Source of the DNA: Scytonematopsis contorta HA4267-MV1
GTDB taxonomy: Bacteria; Cyanobacteriota; Cyanobacteriia; Cyanobacteriales; Nostocaceae
Assembly: GCA_019359035.1 (NCBI GenBank)
Contig: JAHHIC010000057.1
Span: 105,663 to 169,662 of the forward strand
DNA length: 64,000 bases
Direction of reading: 5' to 3'
The notes under the pieces: model-generated
What the model saw: the letters and a program-made list of their open reading frames with translations, nothing else
Databases searched by the model: none
What the model was told of the DNA's origin: nothing
Position numbers and translations under genes: made by a program
Part shown: positions 34,530-43,204 of the stretch, in pieces
How positions within the stretch are numbered: the first letter of the stretch is position 1
Layout: the number at the start of each line of letters is the position of its first letter

Positions 34530-35264
34530 TTAATTGTTGGTGATAATTTCTATTTGCTCTATTTGTTGTTTTAACCATTCGTCAAATAATTCTGAACAAA
34601 TTTGATGACGCATGGCATTATTCAACTTGGGCTGAATAATTTCTTCGACTAAAATTATGTGTATTCCTTTTGATGTCACAATTGGTTTTAGTAGCTGTGG
34701 TGCTTTTGCTGCGAAAACTGCTGCTGAAATTTCTGGCTTTAATTCTTTGCGACGTATTACACCTCTATATCCACATTTTCGACGTAGTTCTTTATCTTCT
34801 ATATATTTATGAGCTACTTCATAAAAGCTTATTTCTTTTTCTTGAATACTATAAAATAGTTCTATTGCTAATTCTTCGTCATCTACTACTATTTCATAAA
34901 TTATTGCACCAGTATAGTCTAGTTGATGCTCAAAAAAATATGGCTCAATTTTATCTAAGAACAAATGTGCGGCTATTTTTGTAGATAATGCGCTACTATA
35001 AACTACTTCCTCAAAGTCTGTGAGAGACATTTGATGTTTTTTTAACCATGACCAAGTTGCATCTACGCTTTCTAGGTTATTCATTAAACGAAATTTATCT
35101 GCTGCTCGCTGAAGTTCTTCGTTTTCTATTTTTATACCTGCTTCTGCTGCTGTATGAGCTATTACTTTGCGAGTTAGTATTTCTTGGATTATTTCAGGTG
35201 TTTGACAAGAGATTTTTATTTGGGTCAGAATATCCTCGTTAGTTATATTTATTGGTTGCGACAT
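34530..35264 (-). CDS. PpiC-type (parvulin/SurA-like) peptidyl-prolyl isomerase-like protein
   Basis: 244 residues. N-terminal helical SurA-like region (about 1-110) and a parvulin-type domain (about 115-215: FYEVAHKYIEDKELRRKCGYRGVIRRKEL...FAAKAPQLLKPIVTSKGIHIILVEEI). No signal peptide. Such cytoplasmic PpiC-like proteins regularly accompany HlyD plus C39-ABC exporters in cyanobacteria, where they may chaperone the peptide or assemble the exporter. Last gene of the minus-strand export operon; ends 32 bases past the precursor terminator. Confidence 0.82.
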   Translation of the reverse strand: MSQPINITNEDILTQIKISCQTPEIIQEILTRKVIAHTAAEAGIKIENEELQRAADKFRLMNNLESVDATWSWLKKHQMSLTDFEEVVYSSALSTKIAAHLFLDKIEPYFFEHQLDYTGAIIYEIVVDDEELAIELFYSIQEKEISFYEVAHKYIEDKELRRKCGYRGVIRRKELKPEISAAVFAAKAPQLLKPIVTSKGIHIILVEEIIQPKLNNAMRHQICSELFDEWLKQQIEQIEIITNN

Positions 35265-35391
35265 AATCTTTTTCCTTGATAATTAATGTTATTGAACCAC
35301 CTGTAAAAACGCGATATGAATATTTAAATATTATATATATCGCGTTCCCGGTGTTTCTATAAAAACCACACACCACACTCCATATTCCACG

Positions 35392-36927
35392 TTATAATTT
35401 TAAGTCCCCTTGTTGCAATTTCTTGAATGGGTCAAGGAGAAAATCAATTATTCGACGTTGACGTACAATCACCTCAGCGGTGGCTGTGTCTCCAGGTCGC
35501 AATGGAATACATTTATTATTACTAGCTATACAATTCTGTTTCAGGGTAATTTCTAAGTTATATGCGGCTACTTTCCCATTAGGTGTATCTACTTCTAAAG
35601 TGGTTGGAGATATTTCTATTAACTCTCCTTCTACTATTCCATAATCCTGGAATGGGTATGCATCTAATTTTATTTTTACTGGTAGTCCTTTTTTTAATGA
35701 ACCGCTTTCACTTGTCCCCATTTGTGCTCTAATAATGAGTGGAGAATCTTCTGGTGCTATTTCTGCAATCATTGTCCCGCTTTGCACTACTGACCCAGGT
35801 CGTTGAATTGGTAACTGAAATACTCTACCAGCGATGGGGGATTTTAATATTCTTTGTGCTAACTGTAATTGTAATGATTTAATTTGGTTATTAGTTTGAG
35901 CTATTTCTGCTTTTAATGTAGTAATTTCTGTTTCTAAATTTTTAAGTTGTTCTTCACTTTTTAATGTGGCTAATTTACCGGAATGGGTTAAGGCTTGATA
36001 ACTTCTTTCCTGTTCTTTTAGCCGTAATTGTGCTTGTTCTATGTCTGCTTGAGCTTGACGAATATTACGCTCGTAACTACTTCTCTGTTCTGCTAGACGT
36101 AATTTTGATTGCTCGATATTAGCTCTGCTTTGTTCGTATAGTTTTTGTTTCTCTTTAGCTATATCTTTCTTCTCTACAACACTTATTTCCGGAACAACTC
36201 CTTCTTTCCACAGTTTACTATAACGCTCAACTTCTCTCTGGGTACTGGCTAAGCTACTTTCTGCTAACTTGTTGGCTGTTTGACTATCCTGAATTGCTTG
36301 TCGTGCTTGATTGACTTGGGCTAGTTTTTCTTCTTTTTGTAATTCGTAGGCGTTTCTGGTAGTACTAAAGTTCTGTCGTGCTTGGTCAATTTGCGCTTGT
36401 TTTTCTAATTCTTGAGCTTGATTTTGTTGTCGCTGAGTTCCTAAAGCCACAACAAGCTGATTTTTTAATAAATTCAACTGTGAAAGTCGGTTAGATTGAC
36501 CTTCCAGTTTGTCTTTTGCTTGACTAAATTCAGCGTTTGCAATTTCTGAGTCTAATATTGCTACTGTTTGTCCTGCTTGAACTGTATCTCCTTCTTTTAC
36601 TTCTATTTTGGCAACTGTACCTGTAACAGCGCTATCTAATTTAACTGTGTTTCCTTTTGGTTCTAGTCTTCCTCTTGCTGTCCCTGTTTCATCTACTTTG
36701 GAAAATGTTGCCCAAGGTAAAGCGATAGAGACGAAAGAAAACAGAAAATATAGCATTCCCCTTGTCCAAACTTGGGGTAAACTATCTAGTAATTCTTTTG
36801 TTGTATCAGACCAATCATCTGGTAATATGGTTGTTGTTTCTGCTGGCTTTATGAATGGTTCTTCTAGTTTATTTTCATCTTCATACGGTTGAGGTGGGAC
36901 TTTTCCATTTAATATTATATCGGACAT
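35392..36927 (-). CDS. HlyD-family periplasmic adaptor subunit
   Basis: Membrane-fusion protein of type I secretion. ATG 36927 (MSDIILNGKVPPQPYED) has AGGAA upstream; an earlier in-frame start exists at 36966. One transmembrane helix near residue 75 (MLYFLFSFVSIALPWATF), biotinyl-lipoyl half GTVAKIEVKEGDTVQAGQTVAIL, long coiled coil rich in Q/A/E (about 150-380), second lipoyl half and beta-barrel (KSPIAGRVFQLPIQRPGSVVQSG). Couples the inner-membrane ABC exporter to an outer-membrane tunnel, not encoded here. Cotranscribed with the exporter upstream and foldase downstream. Confidence 0.92.
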   Translation of the reverse strand: MSDIILNGKVPPQPYEDENKLEEPFIKPAETTTILPDDWSDTTKELLDSLPQVWTRGMLYFLFSFVSIALPWATFSKVDETGTARGRLEPKGNTVKLDSAVTGTVAKIEVKEGDTVQAGQTVAILDSEIANAEFSQAKDKLEGQSNRLSQLNLLKNQLVVALGTQRQQNQAQELEKQAQIDQARQNFSTTRNAYELQKEEKLAQVNQARQAIQDSQTANKLAESSLASTQREVERYSKLWKEGVVPEISVVEKKDIAKEKQKLYEQSRANIEQSKLRLAEQRSSYERNIRQAQADIEQAQLRLKEQERSYQALTHSGKLATLKSEEQLKNLETEITTLKAEIAQTNNQIKSLQLQLAQRILKSPIAGRVFQLPIQRPGSVVQSGTMIAEIAPEDSPLIIRAQMGTSESGSLKKGLPVKIKLDAYPFQDYGIVEGELIEISPTTLEVDTPNGKVAAYNLEITLKQNCIASNNKCIPLRPGDTATAEVIVRQRRIIDFLLDPFKKLQQGDLKL

Positions 36928-37012
36928 TATTTTTTCCTTAAAACATAAAGAATTACGAACCGTCAAGTAGCCAAGATAGCCAAGGGAAGAAAGAGTAGAG
37001 AGCTATAGCAGA

Positions 37013-39739
37013 TTACGAATTATCTAGTTGTTGCTGATTGAGATAAAAATAATGCCCTCGTTTTTTCATTAACTCTTCGTGTGTGCCACTTTCGATTAAT
37101 ATCCCTTTGTCTAGCACTAAAATTAAGTCGGCATTTTTTATGGTTGAAAGACGATGAGCTATTACTAAAGTGGTTCTTCCTTTGAGTATTTTGGTCAAAT
37201 TTCTTTGAATAATTCTTTCTGATTCGGTATCTAAGTGGGAAGTTGCTTCATCAAAAATTAATAGTTTGGGGTTTCCTAGTAAAGCTCTAGCTATGGCTAT
37301 TCTTTGACGTTGACCACCTGATAATAATCCCCCTCCTTCACCAATTTGGCTTTCGTATCCCATTGGCATTTTTTTGATAAAATCATCTGCACCTGCTAAT
37401 TTTCCCGCTTCAATAACTTCTTCTAAGTTTGCTCCAGGATGTCCTAAACTGATATTTTCTCGGATTGTTGAACCAAAAAGAAATGTATCTTGGTCAACTA
37501 CTCCCACAGAGGAACGTAACGAACGTAAGGAAAGGCTAGTAATATCTTGTCCATCAATTAAAACTTTTCCATCAGTGGGTGGATATAATCCTAAAACTAA
37601 TTTAGAAATTGTTGTCTTACCTGAACCACTACGTCCTACCAAAGCTACCATTTGTCCTGGTTTGACTGTAAAAGTAAGATTTTCTAGGATATTAATATCA
37701 CTCTCTGGATGATAGCGGAATGTGACATTATCAAAGCAGATACTACCTTTTATTTCTGGTAAATATTGTCTCGCTTGATTTTGAAAATCTTCCTCTGGTT
37801 CTGCATCTAACACGTCGTTAATTCGTTCTACTGCTATGACTACTTCTTGTAGTTGGTTCCAAAGTACTGTCAATCTTTGGAATGGTGTAATAATATTTCC
37901 TAGCAACATATTAAATGCTACTAATTGTCCAATGCTTAGCTGATTGTTAATTACTAAGTATGCTCCAAACCAAAGTAAGAGAGTTGTAACAACTGCTTCA
38001 ATTCCGTTACTAAAAATTTGTAGTCTATTACTAATAATTTGTCCTGTAAATCTAGTTCTTATTTCTTTATTTAATAATTCCTCCCAATGCCAACGCACGT
38101 TTTGTTCTACTGCTGTAGCTTTAACTGTTCTGACACCATTTAATGCTTCTATTAAATAACTACTTTCGTTGCTAACTGCATTAAATGTTTCTCGTGAAAT
38201 TTTTTGTAAAAATGGTGTTGCAACTAATGCTAGGAGTAAAAAAGGTGGTACAATTATTAGAACTAATAAAGCCATTTTCCAACTGTACCAAAACATTAAT
38301 CCTACATAAATAAATACTGTGAGTAAATCAAGTAATATTGATAATGCTTCACCGGAAAGAAAACGTTGTATTTTACGATTTTCTTGTACACGAGAAATAA
38401 TATCCCCCACATAACGCGATTCAAAATAACTTAAAGGTAACCGTAGTGTATGACGGATAAAAGCGACAATTAATGCTAAATCCACCTTGTTTGCTGTGTG
38501 GTCTAGCAAATATTGTCGCAATCCAACCATTGCTACCCGAAACAAGCTAAACATCAGCAATCCGATTCCCACTGCTGTTAATGTCAGTTCAGAACGCTGG
38601 ACAACTACCCGATCTAAAATTAATTGGGTGAACAAAGGTGTAATTAATCCAAAAATCTGAATGAATATGGAAGCTACAAACACTTCCAACATCACAACAG
38701 AATGTGGTTTCATTAATTCAAAGAATTGCCAAAAAGGTGTTGTCGCTTCTTTGGCTTCTTTTAAGAAAACTGTGGGTTGCAGTAATAATGTATAGCCACT
38801 CCACTTTTCTTTAAATTGTGCGTGGCTGAGAGTTCTTTGTCCGATAGCGGGGTCGCAAACAATTACATGTTTAGCATTGATTTCATAGATAACTATATAG
38901 TGTTTACCTTCCCAATGGACAATTGCAGGTAATTTTTGCTTCGCTAATTGGTCGAGACTCGCTTTTACTGGACGTGTGCTAAATCCTATGCTTTCTGCTG
39001 CTGTCGATAACCCACGTAAAGAAGCTCCATTACGGTCTACATTAGCTATATCTCGTAAACGGTTGACACTAAAACGTTTCCCCCAATAACGAGATACCAT
39101 CACCAAACAAGCTGCTCCACAGTCAGAACCACTTTGTTGAGCAAAGAAAGGATAGCGTTTGACGAAGCGTTGTAATAAATGACCTACTTTCTGTGTGGGT
39201 GTAGGAAAATAAGCTTTACTTATCTTCTTTTTGGGCTGAATTTCTTCTTCTGGTGTTGAAACAATATTTAGTGAAGCATTTGGTAAAGTTTCCCTAGTTT
39301 CTAGTAATTCATCTGAATTCACCAATAAAGAATTGCGTTCATGTGCTTCATTCCATAAATGCTCTTTGATTTTGGGATGCTTGGAAATTAGTGGTGATAA
39401 TACTTCACCCGGAATAAAGCACAATTGCAAATTTACACTCGCTCTAGCTATGTAAGGCTGGAATTGAGTGTCACTAAATAATGTAAACTCTCCAAATGAT
39501 GCTCCCACATCTAAAGAAGCGATTAATTCATCTTCTTGATTCAGTAATCTGACTTTACCTGCAATCAGAATGTAAATTCCGACTTCTACATCAGTTCCTT
39601 GCCAAAATTTTCCTACCTTAGGCTGCAAGAATTTAAATTTCTCCAAGCAGCTTTGATATTCCGCTTCCGAGAGAGGATACCCCAAAGTTTTGTTGAGTTG
39701 TTGTAGAGTAATTAACTGAGCGGATTGATTTTGCGCCAT
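37013..39739 (-). CDS. peptidase C39-containing ABC exporter with cyclic-nucleotide-binding domain
   Basis: 908 residues: cNMP-binding-like domain (about 20-130), C39 protease (about 195-325), six-helix transmembrane region (about 335-620), ABC ATPase (about 665-905). C39 triad intact: C207 in QQSGSDCGAACL, H280 in GKHYIVIYE, D296 in VCDPAIG. ATPase: Walker A GRSGSGKTT, signature LLSGGQRQR, Walker B LLIFDEATSHLD, H-loop IAHRLS. It should cleave the precursor leader after Gly-Ala and export the core. The cNMP domain may gate transport but could be degenerate. Its first 107 bases overlap the HTH gene upstream. Confidence 0.94.
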   Translation of the reverse strand: MAQNQSAQLITLQQLNKTLGYPLSEAEYQSCLEKFKFLQPKVGKFWQGTDVEVGIYILIAGKVRLLNQEDELIASLDVGASFGEFTLFSDTQFQPYIARASVNLQLCFIPGEVLSPLISKHPKIKEHLWNEAHERNSLLVNSDELLETRETLPNASLNIVSTPEEEIQPKKKISKAYFPTPTQKVGHLLQRFVKRYPFFAQQSGSDCGAACLVMVSRYWGKRFSVNRLRDIANVDRNGASLRGLSTAAESIGFSTRPVKASLDQLAKQKLPAIVHWEGKHYIVIYEINAKHVIVCDPAIGQRTLSHAQFKEKWSGYTLLLQPTVFLKEAKEATTPFWQFFELMKPHSVVMLEVFVASIFIQIFGLITPLFTQLILDRVVVQRSELTLTAVGIGLLMFSLFRVAMVGLRQYLLDHTANKVDLALIVAFIRHTLRLPLSYFESRYVGDIISRVQENRKIQRFLSGEALSILLDLLTVFIYVGLMFWYSWKMALLVLIIVPPFLLLALVATPFLQKISRETFNAVSNESSYLIEALNGVRTVKATAVEQNVRWHWEELLNKEIRTRFTGQIISNRLQIFSNGIEAVVTTLLLWFGAYLVINNQLSIGQLVAFNMLLGNIITPFQRLTVLWNQLQEVVIAVERINDVLDAEPEEDFQNQARQYLPEIKGSICFDNVTFRYHPESDINILENLTFTVKPGQMVALVGRSGSGKTTISKLVLGLYPPTDGKVLIDGQDITSLSLRSLRSSVGVVDQDTFLFGSTIRENISLGHPGANLEEVIEAGKLAGADDFIKKMPMGYESQIGEGGGLLSGGQRQRIAIARALLGNPKLLIFDEATSHLDTESERIIQRNLTKILKGRTTLVIAHRLSTIKNADLILVLDKGILIESGTHEELMKKRGHYFYLNQQQLDNS

Positions 39740-40352
39740 AGATATCTAAATCTTTCAATTCTTTCCCTCTTTTGGTCAAATCGATTGCCAAATCATTGGT
39801 TAAAAAATTGGGATTATCCTGAATGTTTGCTGGTTTTAACTCATTAATCAAGATTGTGGAACCTTGTCTCAAGGTAGTCGCATTCTCTTCGGTAGTACTG
39901 GGTTTTAATCGAGTGGACAACCCCATCTGTTTCAGCAATCGCTTTACATGACGTTCACTCACCTGAATACCAAATTCTTTTGCCAAATGTTTACTTAACC
40001 AATTGGCTGTCCAGCGTCGAAAAGAATAGTCATAATCGCGGGGATTGCTATTAACCAATTCTTTCAAACGCTCTAAATACTCTTCATTTACAGCCCTTGG
40101 ACGACCAATTGGAGAATCTTGCCATTGATGTGCCATTCCAGAACGAGCTACATGCATCCAATGTCTTGCTGTTGCCGAACAACACCCCAATGTTTGGCAA
40201 ATCTCAGCCTGAGTCTTCCCCTCATCTGTCAGCATCATTATTTCAATTCGCTGACGATAAGACTCAGACAAATTCTCTTGCAACCTTTTTTGCAGCAGTT
40301 TGCGCTGGAAAGACGTTAAAACCCGGACAGTTTCTTTTAAACTTTGGGACAT
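39633..40352 (-). CDS. helix-turn-helix regulator (IS630-type DNA-binding fold)
   Basis: 239 residues. Residues about 30-160 are the paired helix-turn-helix/winged-helix of IS630-like transposases (EGKTQAEICQTLGCCSATARHWM; GIQVSERHVKRLLKQMGL) without any DDE catalytic domain, followed by a tail with DIYGAKSIRSVNYSTTTQQNFG. I recall such truncated, domesticated versions next to C39 exporters in other cyanobacteria. Its 3' end overlaps the exporter start by 107 bases in another frame, so translation is likely coupled. Probable operon regulator with the palindromes at 40383-40462 as operator. Confidence 0.78.
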   Translation of the reverse strand: MSQSLKETVRVLTSFQRKLLQKRLQENLSESYRQRIEIMMLTDEGKTQAEICQTLGCCSATARHWMHVARSGMAHQWQDSPIGRPRAVNEEYLERLKELVNSNPRDYDYSFRRWTANWLSKHLAKEFGIQVSERHVKRLLKQMGLSTRLKPSTTEENATTLRQGSTILINELKPANIQDNPNFLTNDLAIDLTKRGKELKDLDIYGAKSIRSVNYSTTTQQNFGVSSLGSGISKLLGEI

Positions 40353-40382
40353 AAGAGTAAAATTGCAGAATGAAATTTATAC

Positions 40383-40462
40383 CTGTCTCCATTGTTGGTG
40401 TTTACACAAAGAAATTTCGCTGACGCGATTCTGTAAACACCTATACAATTTACTACAGACAG
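40383..40462 (-). promoter_or_regulatory. nested inverted repeats upstream of the export operon
   Basis: Perfect 10-base arms ggtgtttaca/tgtaaacacc (40397-40406 and 40432-40441) sit inside ctgtct/agacag (40383-40388 and 40457-40462), about 30-110 bases before the HTH ATG at 40352. A good candidate operator or regulatory hairpin for the HTH regulator. Further upstream is a 14-base palindrome ccgaattaattcgg at 40552-40565. Confidence 0.6.
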
Positions 40463-40624
40463 ATAAAATATATATCCGCAACAATAACGATAAGTATTTC
40501 TTATTTAATTTATTTTAAGTCATAATTTTATACTAATTCCCAAAATAGAGACCGAATTAATTCGGCCTCCACACCTTCGTGTCCTTCGTCTCTACCCTTA
40601 CGGGAAAACCTCCGGTTTACGTGG

Positions 40625-41293
40625 TTAGAAAACGATTTCCTTCCCTTTATTAGTAAACCTAACATCTTTAATCCCCCATTGAGGATTACTTGTTAAGGTC
40701 TTTTCCATACTTTGAAACAGAGCAAAATTTTCGCAGCTAGAAAGAGAACTAATATCTCGTTTAGAGCTTGGTGATATGTTTAAGTCAACTGTTGCAACAC
40801 CATTTTTAACATTTACGCGGTAACCAGATAAAGTTAAATCATTAGTATCTCTTTCCTTTATTATTTCACCTACTGCACCTGCAACAGGTTCATTTCCCGA
40901 TACTGTTACTTCTTTTGGTACTAATTCTTGACATTGAGCATCACTGGTGAACACAGTAATTTTAGAAGTTTTGCTGTTGATAGCTTTATTCTCAATATTT
41001 GTTGGTTGCTGCTTTATATTTTTTTTTCGCAACTCAGCCATTGTTGGTGTAGGGGATGCAACAGCCTGTGGTGTCGAAGTCGATATTGGGGTTTCTGTTG
41101 GTATTGGTGTTGGTGTCTCGGTTGTTGTTGGGATTTCGCTATTAGGTGATAGTGAAGAAGCTACATTATTAGGCGCTGCGTTATTATTCCCGCTAGTATT
41201 TGGGTTAGAGTTACAACCACTAAGACCTGCAAGAGTTGCTGCAACAATAAGGGAGAAAATATATTTTTTGTTTGAGCTTATAGTTTTGTTCAT
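40625..41293 (-). CDS. GerMN-domain lipoprotein
   Basis: Secreted lipoprotein of about 222 residues from ATG 41293 (MNKTISSNKKYIFSLIV); longer start at 41344 is possible. Lipobox LAGLSGC, then a long low-complexity linker rich in N, P, T and S, then a C-terminal GerMN/spore-germination-like domain (ITVFTSDAQCQELVPKE...GAVGEIIKE...VRFTNKGKEIVF). In cyanobacteria these are envelope proteins of unknown role; the fold may bind peptidoglycan or proteins. Same strand as the export operon, but 272 bases apart, so not clearly part of it. Confidence 0.78.
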   Translation of the reverse strand: MNKTISSNKKYIFSLIVAATLAGLSGCNSNPNTSGNNNAAPNNVASSLSPNSEIPTTTETPTPIPTETPISTSTPQAVASPTPTMAELRKKNIKQQPTNIENKAINSKTSKITVFTSDAQCQELVPKEVTVSGNEPVAGAVGEIIKERDTNDLTLSGYRVNVKNGVATVDLNISPSSKRDISSLSSCENFALFQSMEKTLTSNPQWGIKDVRFTNKGKEIVF

Positions 41294-41538
41294 ATTACTC
41301 TTGACTAGAGGTTTTCTTATCAACTTCAGTGGACTTGGTATCAATTCCGCACAATTTAGCAGAATTTAAGTTAGTGTTGTATAGGTATCTATTTTAAAGC
41401 AACCGCGCAAGGTTATTGTTTAGCTTTACATTTTGCGTTTTATTGCTTATCCTTCAAAAAGACACACTAATTAAGCTTTCAGGGTGCTACTAGTAATTTG
41501 ATTTTCTACCAACCGAATAAGAAATAGTAAGAAAGGCT

Positions 41539-43008
41539 ATGTCTAGTAACGATTCTTCAAATTATGACCCACGCAGTGCTGAATGGGATGGTATCTTAAT
41601 TGACGAGTGGGAAGCTGCTAAATGGAAGCAGTGGAAAACGAAATATCCTGCTTCCGATGAGTTCGCGAAAATAGAACGTGAGTACCTCCGGATAAAATTT
41701 TCCATTATTCAGGCTAATTCTGCCTTAAGTCTAGATAAAGTTAAGATTAAGCTCAAGTTGACTGGTCTCAAATCTATTGGTCTGCAAGGAAGTTTTCCCT
41801 GTAAACCCAATGATGTCGGTAAAAATCGCAGCCCCGTTAAACAGTATACTATTTCTATTGGTCTGCCTGCGAATGATATTGGCATAAAGGCGGCTGTTAA
41901 TAAAGCCAGGGAATTAGATTTACTTTTGATTACGAAGCAATTTCAATGGACTCCTGAATTATTAGGGAAACAAGCTCAGAAGTTAGCTATAGCCGAAAAA
42001 GAGAGAGAGTCCAAAATTATTAGAGATTATATTCAGGAATACGAGCGGGAATTTTGGAAAACTCACGAGCGTAATAGACAAGGTATACGTACTTGGGAAA
42101 CTCATTATATGAGGCATTTAAATAAGTTGCCTCATGATGATATTTTATCGTTAAAGGCTTTTACGGAAGCTCTGGAAAAAACTAAGCCTAATACTAATAG
42201 TCGTTTCTATTTAGCTTGGCAATTAAGGAAGTTTTCGGAATTTTGCGGTTTGGATGCTACTAAAATAATTAATTCCTATGCTACACCTAATCCTGCTCCT
42301 GCTCAACGGGAGGTTCCCAGTGATGACGAAGTTTTGGAAGGTTTTACTAAAGTGGGAGAACCTTTATCTGTCTATGTTACCAAGGAAAATGTTACCCTCC
42401 CTGAGCAGTGGCAATGGGCATATGGTATGTTGGCTACATATGGGCTAAGGCCTCATGAGTTATTTGCGGTTGATATGGATGCTTTTTTAGACCCTAATAA
42501 TGTTTTTCATTTGGTTATTCTTAAGCCAAGTTTGACGGAGGGTACTAAGACTGGGGAGCGTAGTTGCGGTATTCCCCCTTTGCATCCTAATTGGGTCGAT
42601 TTGTTTGATTTAAAGAATGTTAAGTTGCCTTATAATAGTGGGACTTTGAGTAATAAAACCGCGAAAATTCATATCCGGTTTAGAAATACTAATATCGGTT
42701 TTAGACCTTATGATTTGCGTCATGCTTATGCTTTAAGAGGTCACCGTTTGAGAATTCCCATTAAAACTATGTCCGATTATATGGGACATACGGTGCAGGA
42801 GCATACTCGCACTTACCAACGCTGGATGAATGAGGATGCGAATTTAGAGATTTATAAAGAGGTTGTTCTCGATGGACGGGGTTCTACTAAGGAAGCTATG
42901 CAGGAGCGCATTCAGCAGTTAGAAGTGGAAAATTCTGCTCTTAGAGAGGAGAATGAGCGGTTTAAGGAGATTTTGATTAAGCATCAGTTGGGTGAATTGT
43001 TGGGTTAA
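41539..43008 (+). CDS. tyrosine recombinase of the XisA/XisC type
   Basis: 489-residue site-specific recombinase. Catalytic residues: R304 (YGLRPHEL), Y391 and R394 (RPYDLRHAYALRGH), H417 (YMGHTVQEH) and nucleophile Y426 (TRTYQRW). The usual HxxR is YxxR, giving R-Y-R-Y, the feature I recall for the heterocyst excisionases XisA and XisC. The long N-terminal region (about 1-260) has a core-binding domain; the C-terminus adds a coiled coil (QERIQQLEVENSALREENERF). It could excise a DNA element during development or be an integrase of an island. No att repeat pair identified. Confidence 0.85.
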   Translation: MSSNDSSNYDPRSAEWDGILIDEWEAAKWKQWKTKYPASDEFAKIEREYLRIKFSIIQANSALSLDKVKIKLKLTGLKSIGLQGSFPCKPNDVGKNRSPVKQYTISIGLPANDIGIKAAVNKARELDLLLITKQFQWTPELLGKQAQKLAIAEKERESKIIRDYIQEYEREFWKTHERNRQGIRTWETHYMRHLNKLPHDDILSLKAFTEALEKTKPNTNSRFYLAWQLRKFSEFCGLDATKIINSYATPNPAPAQREVPSDDEVLEGFTKVGEPLSVYVTKENVTLPEQWQWAYGMLATYGLRPHELFAVDMDAFLDPNNVFHLVILKPSLTEGTKTGERSCGIPPLHPNWVDLFDLKNVKLPYNSGTLSNKTAKIHIRFRNTNIGFRPYDLRHAYALRGHRLRIPIKTMSDYMGHTVQEHTRTYQRWMNEDANLEIYKEVVLDGRGSTKEAMQERIQQLEVENSALREENERFKEILIKHQLGELLG

Positions 43009-43204
43009 ATATAAGAACCCCACCCCCTACCCCCTACCCCCTACCCCCTACCCCGTAAACGGGGAGGGGGCTACGATGTATATACAATCCCCCGTCACCT
43101 ATAATGTCAAATCAATTCAAAATTTGTACCTTAATTGATTAATTCAAAATTACTATTTTCTCTTCAATTTTGAATTTTGAATTTTGAATTTTGAATTGTT
43201 GAGG
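43009..43204. repeat. C-rich and ttttgaa repeats between convergent genes
   Basis: Four copies of ccccctac followed by a hairpin ccccgtaaacggggagg (about 43,021-43,070), then at least four copies of attttga (43,160-43,197). Convergent recombinase and purU end here. Non-coding. Confidence 0.7.

Noticed and set aside
40300..40518. Short plus-strand frames opposite the HTH regulator promoter
   Set aside because: They run antisense to the regulator and through its palindromes, with no coding signal.
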